From Chlorobiaceae bacterium (GTDB lineage: Bacteria; Bacteroidota; Chlorobiia; Chlorobiales; Chlorobiaceae), in assembly GCA_013334525.1 (NCBI GenBank), contig JAAXXK010000002.1:68056-125693 (forward strand): DNA of 57,638 nt, given 5' to 3'. Below, one piece after another: positions 55,129 through 57,638 of this stretch. The position numbers and the translations under genes are program-made. Below the pieces are notes generated by a model. The model worked only from the letters and a program-made list of their open reading frames with translations. It did no database searches and was not told where the DNA came from. Each line of letters begins with the position of its first letter. The first letter of the stretch is position 1.

Positions 55129-55160
55129 AAAAAAAGGCGCTCACCTGGGCGCCTTTTTTT
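55129..55160 (+). terminator. Bidirectional terminator between fbp and ymdB
   Basis: A-tract, stem AGGCGC/GCGCCT and T-tract; A and T runs on both sides let it serve the convergent fbp and ymdB genes. Confidence 0.9.
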
Positions 55161-55175
55161 GTCTGCTCTCCGGAT

Positions 55176-55994
55176 TCAGGCCGGCGAGCCGGAGTTGTAT
55201 GGAGGATCGAATATGCGCTGCATCGAGAGCGTTTTACCGCTTGAAACATCGAGGGTCAATAGCACGGCCGAAAGGTGGACGTCATCCGTTGCGCACTCGT
55301 ATTTATGGGGGGTCTGGTAAAGCATCCGGTCCACGGCAGATTTTACCTGCATGCCTATCACCGACTTGTGGGGACCGGTCATGCCGACATCGGTCAGATA
55401 ACCGGTACCCATTGGAAAAATGCGTTCGTCGGCCGTCTGCACATGGGTATGGGTCCCGATGATTGCCGATACTTTCCCGTCGAGATACCATCCAAGGGCG
55501 ATCTTCTCGGCTGTCGCCTCGGCATGGAAATCGACTACGATAACCTGGGACTGCTCCTTTACCTGCTTGATCACCCAGTCCGCCGTCCGGAAAGGACAAT
55601 CGATCGGTGACATGTAGGTCCGGCCCTGCAGGTTGAGAACGGTAATATTCCCAAGCCCTCTCGGGAGTTTGTATATGCCGAATCCTTTGCCGTAGGTCCC
55701 CTTCGGGTAGTTCTGGGGCCTCAGTACCCGCTCATGGGTTTTGAGGGTATCGAAAAAATTGAAATTGTTCCAGGTGTGGTTGCCACCAGTAACGACATCG
55801 ACGCCGGCTTCAATCATCTGGTTAAGGGCTTCAAGGCTCATCCCCTTGCCGTTATGGGCATTCTCCCCGTTGCAGATCACAAAATCGACCTCGTAGTTCG
55901 ATATGATTCCTTTGAGATCCCGACTGACGATCTGCAGGCCGGGATTGCCGACGACGTCACCGATAAAAAGGATGTTCGCTGTTTTTGTAGTCAT
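55176..55994 (-). CDS. YmdB-type metallophosphoesterase (TIGR00282 family)
   Basis: A 272-residue phosphoesterase with the YmdB motifs FIGDVVGNPG, ICNGENAHNGKG, TGGNHTWNN, VVDFHAEATAEK and IGTHTHVQTADE holding the two-metal site. YmdB from Bacillus hydrolyses 2',3'-cyclic nucleotides; the role here is inferred. The ATG at 55994 was chosen. Confidence 0.92.
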   Translation of the reverse strand: MTTKTANILFIGDVVGNPGLQIVSRDLKGIISNYEVDFVICNGENAHNGKGMSLEALNQMIEAGVDVVTGGNHTWNNFNFFDTLKTHERVLRPQNYPKGTYGKGFGIYKLPRGLGNITVLNLQGRTYMSPIDCPFRTADWVIKQVKEQSQVIVVDFHAEATAEKIALGWYLDGKVSAIIGTHTHVQTADERIFPMGTGYLTDVGMTGPHKSVIGMQVKSAVDRMLYQTPHKYECATDDVHLSAVLLTLDVSSGKTLSMQRIFDPPYNSGSPA

Positions 55995-56105
55995 GGTAAA
56001 ATCTAAAACGTTTACGGTCAGCATATCTTCGACAGAGCTAAGGTACGCAATGAAGGGCTCATTCTGAAGGAAGATTCCTCCGGCGTATATTCAATAGTAG
56101 GCATC

Positions 56106-56783
56106 ATGCCCCGAAGAAAACGGGACAACAGGAACCACACCATATCGTCAATGCGAACAGGCACCCTGACCATACTGCGCATCCTCTCCGTTGCGCTTCT
56201 CCTGCTTCTGCCGCTCGTCGTCACAGCGTTGCTTCGCGATGCGGGCCATGTTCCCAACGAGGCCGTCGCCGAAGCAAAGGCAGCCCTGGAACAGTATAAG
56301 GTGCTGCATCCGGAGGATTCGGCCCGAACCCTTGCGGTCGTTGACTTCTCAAGGCCCTCATTCCTGAAAAGGATGGTCCTCATCGACCTGAAGACCGGCA
56401 GACGCTCAACCTACCGCGTGGCGCATGGAAAGAACAGCGGAACGATCCTGGCCAGGAGCTTCTCGAATGTACCTGAGTCGAACATGAGCAGCCTCGGACT
56501 CTACCGGGTCTGCATACCATATCAAGGCGATCACGGCCTTGCCTTGAGGCTGGACGGGCTCGATTCGCTGCAGAACAGCAATGCCGGCATGAGGGACATC
56601 GTGCTCCATTCGGCGGACTACGTCTCGATTCCCTACATCCTCATGAACCTCTTCACCCTGTCGGGGCCAAGGATAGGCCGCAGCAACGGCTGCTTCGTCG
56701 TCTCGCGCGAGGATGTCGACCCGGTCGTCCGAAAGCTGGCCGGAGGCGGCTTCATCTACGCCTGGGGCGGCGAAGCCGAATAA
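56106..56783 (+). CDS. L,D-transpeptidase catalytic-domain protein (YkuD_2 type)
   Basis: A 225-residue protein with an N-terminal signal anchor (about 23-43) and a periplasmic YkuD_2 domain: VDFSRPSFLKRMVLIDL, VAHGKNSG, YRVCIPYQGDHGLALRL and GRSNGCFVV with the catalytic Cys. Such proteins cross-link peptidoglycan or anchor lipoproteins, though this subfamily is little studied. The ATG at 56151 is an alternative start. Confidence 0.88.
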   Translation: MPRRKRDNRNHTISSMRTGTLTILRILSVALLLLLPLVVTALLRDAGHVPNEAVAEAKAALEQYKVLHPEDSARTLAVVDFSRPSFLKRMVLIDLKTGRRSTYRVAHGKNSGTILARSFSNVPESNMSSLGLYRVCIPYQGDHGLALRLDGLDSLQNSNAGMRDIVLHSADYVSIPYILMNLFTLSGPRIGRSNGCFVVSREDVDPVVRKLAGGGFIYAWGGEAE

Positions 56784-56801
56784 AAATTTCCAAAGCGCCA
56801 A

Positions 56802-56829
56802 TCCCGGGAACGCCGAGCTCCAGCTCGGC
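56802..56829 (+). repeat. REP element (plus orientation)
   Basis: CCCGGGAAC is followed by the perfect hairpin GCCGAGCT-CC-AGCTCGGC. It lies 20-45 bases after the L,D-transpeptidase stop and may also act as its transcript end. Confidence 0.8.
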
Positions 56830-56905
56830 ATCTTCTGTTCTCTCGCGCTCATGCCCGAAGATGCAGTCATGATGATTCAGCGATGATTTCTCAGCTTTGA
56901 TTTAT

Positions 56906-56930
56906 GCCAAGCTGGAGCTTGGCGTTCCCA
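56906..56930 (-). repeat. REP element (minus orientation)
   Basis: Hairpin GCCAAGCT-GG-AGCTTGGC followed by GTTCCC, the inverted form of the REP at 56802 with two compensatory changes. It lies eight bases beyond the transposase stop. With the other copy it forms a tail-to-tail pair about 76 bases apart. Confidence 0.8.
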
Positions 56931-56937
56931 GGCTTGC

Positions 56938-57582
56938 TCATGAAAAATCATGAGATTCACCAACATAGGCGCTGGACCCTCTCCACTGTTCAGGTATATC
57001 ACAGAGACCTGCCTTTACAGGATTGTCATGGATATATCTTATCGTTTGTTGAAAATGCTTTTCATTTCGGATAAACCGATCCCAATAATCCCGCATCCAG
57101 AATCGCTCCATCCCCGATCCGGAAACATCGACACAGGGAACAAGGATATCCAACTCGGTAGCTATCTTCCTCCCCTCACGACCGGTATATGACTTCCAGG
57201 ACTGCACAATCGATGACAGCGGAATCATTGGCACAATGAGAACATGAACATGATTCGGCATAATGCACCAGGCTATCAACCGGTAACGCTCGCCATCAAA
57301 TCGCAAAAGTGCATTCTGTACAAGATATGAGATGGACGGATGAGCAAGAGCACAGGAGCCCATTCCAGCATCGAGCCACTGTTCTATCGCTTTTCGCCGT
57401 TTCTTTTCAGCTTCAAATATCGGAATACGGGCAAGCTCCCGTTCCAGAGTCCTCAACTTGTCCTGCGGAAGAGAGTCTGCAAGGCGGAAAGTAACGAACT
57501 GTATGGTATCGCCGGAATCGCAATGCGGCAAATATCCCCGCGAACACCACCCTTTGAAAGCACCGGCAGAGCCCATATTCAT
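56938..57582 (-). mobile_element. REP-associated tyrosine transposase (Y1/HUH, RAYT)
   Basis: A 214-residue protein with the Y1-transposase fold motifs TIQFVTFRLADS, the HUH pair in WCIMPNHVHVLIVPM, FWMRDYWDRFIR with the likely catalytic Tyr and YIHDNPVKAGL. RAYTs excise and spread flanking REP hairpins as single-stranded DNA. REPs sit on both sides (56906-56930 and the partial copy at 57629). The reading frame is intact. Confidence 0.9.
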
Positions 57583-57624
57583 ATCAAGACGGAAGTGTGA
57601 TTGAAGAATAGCAACTATCTGGTG

Positions 57625-57638
57625 CGTCCCCGGGAACG
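57625..57638 (+). repeat. Partial REP at the window end
   Basis: TCCCCGGGAACG at the end matches the start of the REP at 56802 (CCCGGGAACG); the hairpin would follow beyond the window. It is the 5' flank of the transposase gene. Confidence 0.6.

Noticed and set aside
1..57638. tRNA and rRNA genes
   Set aside because: The longer gaps were read for tRNA-like cloverleaf and GGTTCGA-type T-loop sequence, and none was convincing.

Overview
The window reads as a chromosomal segment of a green sulfur bacterium (phylum Chlorobi; Chlorobium, Chlorobaculum or Prosthecochloris type). The pointers are a BciB-type 8-vinyl (bacterio)chlorophyllide reductase candidate, a ModE regulator next to a small [2Fe-2S] ferredoxin of the kind found at the end of nif clusters, a complete NiFe-hydrogenase maturation (hyp) operon, GC-rich coding DNA and closely packed operons. 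The species cannot be named from the sequence alone. No rRNA, tRNA, CRISPR array or prophage was seen.

Layout. 1-1384: thioredoxin-like [2Fe-2S] ferredoxin, a perfect 16-bp inverted repeat containing a near-consensus ModE box, and modE. 1381-8055: hypABFCDE on the minus strand, interrupted between hypF and hypC by a four-helix-bundle (23S-IVP family) gene. Arrays of the heptamer TTGAYAG sit at the gene ends here and supply several stop codons. 8182-12111: pyrB, a DUF1207 outer-membrane-type protein, a Nudix hydrolase and bciB. 12354-16307: a porin, then UspA, an MHS-type major facilitator with an unusual Lys-rich insertion, and a small membrane protein. 16434-27673: housekeeping genes (uvrC, Sel1 protein, TPR protein, aroE, lspA, tatD, YfgM-like protein, cyclophilin, YggS, purine nucleoside phosphorylase, mtnA).

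27999-39625 is a respiratory block on the plus strand: ccoN-O-Q-P (cbb3 oxidase with an unusually short mono-haem CcoP), then ccoG-H, a secreted FixH/YtkA-like protein, ccoI, ccoS, a TauE/SafE-DsbD-like membrane protein, and cydD-cydC. Together they encode a high-affinity oxygen reductase, its copper and cluster assembly machinery and a thiol exporter. This suggests oxygen scavenging or microaerobic respiration in a lineage usually described as strictly anaerobic.

39729-44697 (minus) carries two exported Sel1 proteins, a lipocalin lipoprotein, a cation-diffusion-facilitator pump and purU. 44883-47813 (minus) is a large subtilisin-like protease with four 114-residue Ig-like repeats ahead of the catalytic domain and a C-terminal tail resembling a type I secretion signal. 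48148-52129 is a four-gene envelope glycosylation operon (PAP2 phosphatase, ArnT/GT39-like transferase, polyprenyl-phosphate GT2, flippase-like protein). The end holds recJ, fbp, a YmdB-type phosphoesterase, an L,D-transpeptidase-like protein and a REP-associated tyrosine transposase flanked by REP hairpins.

The least explained signals are the stop-supplying heptamer arrays with their four-helix-bundle cargo, the ModE-box hairpin, the structured cco leader and the mono-haem CcoP arrangement. All assignments are by reading the sequence; no database search was run.
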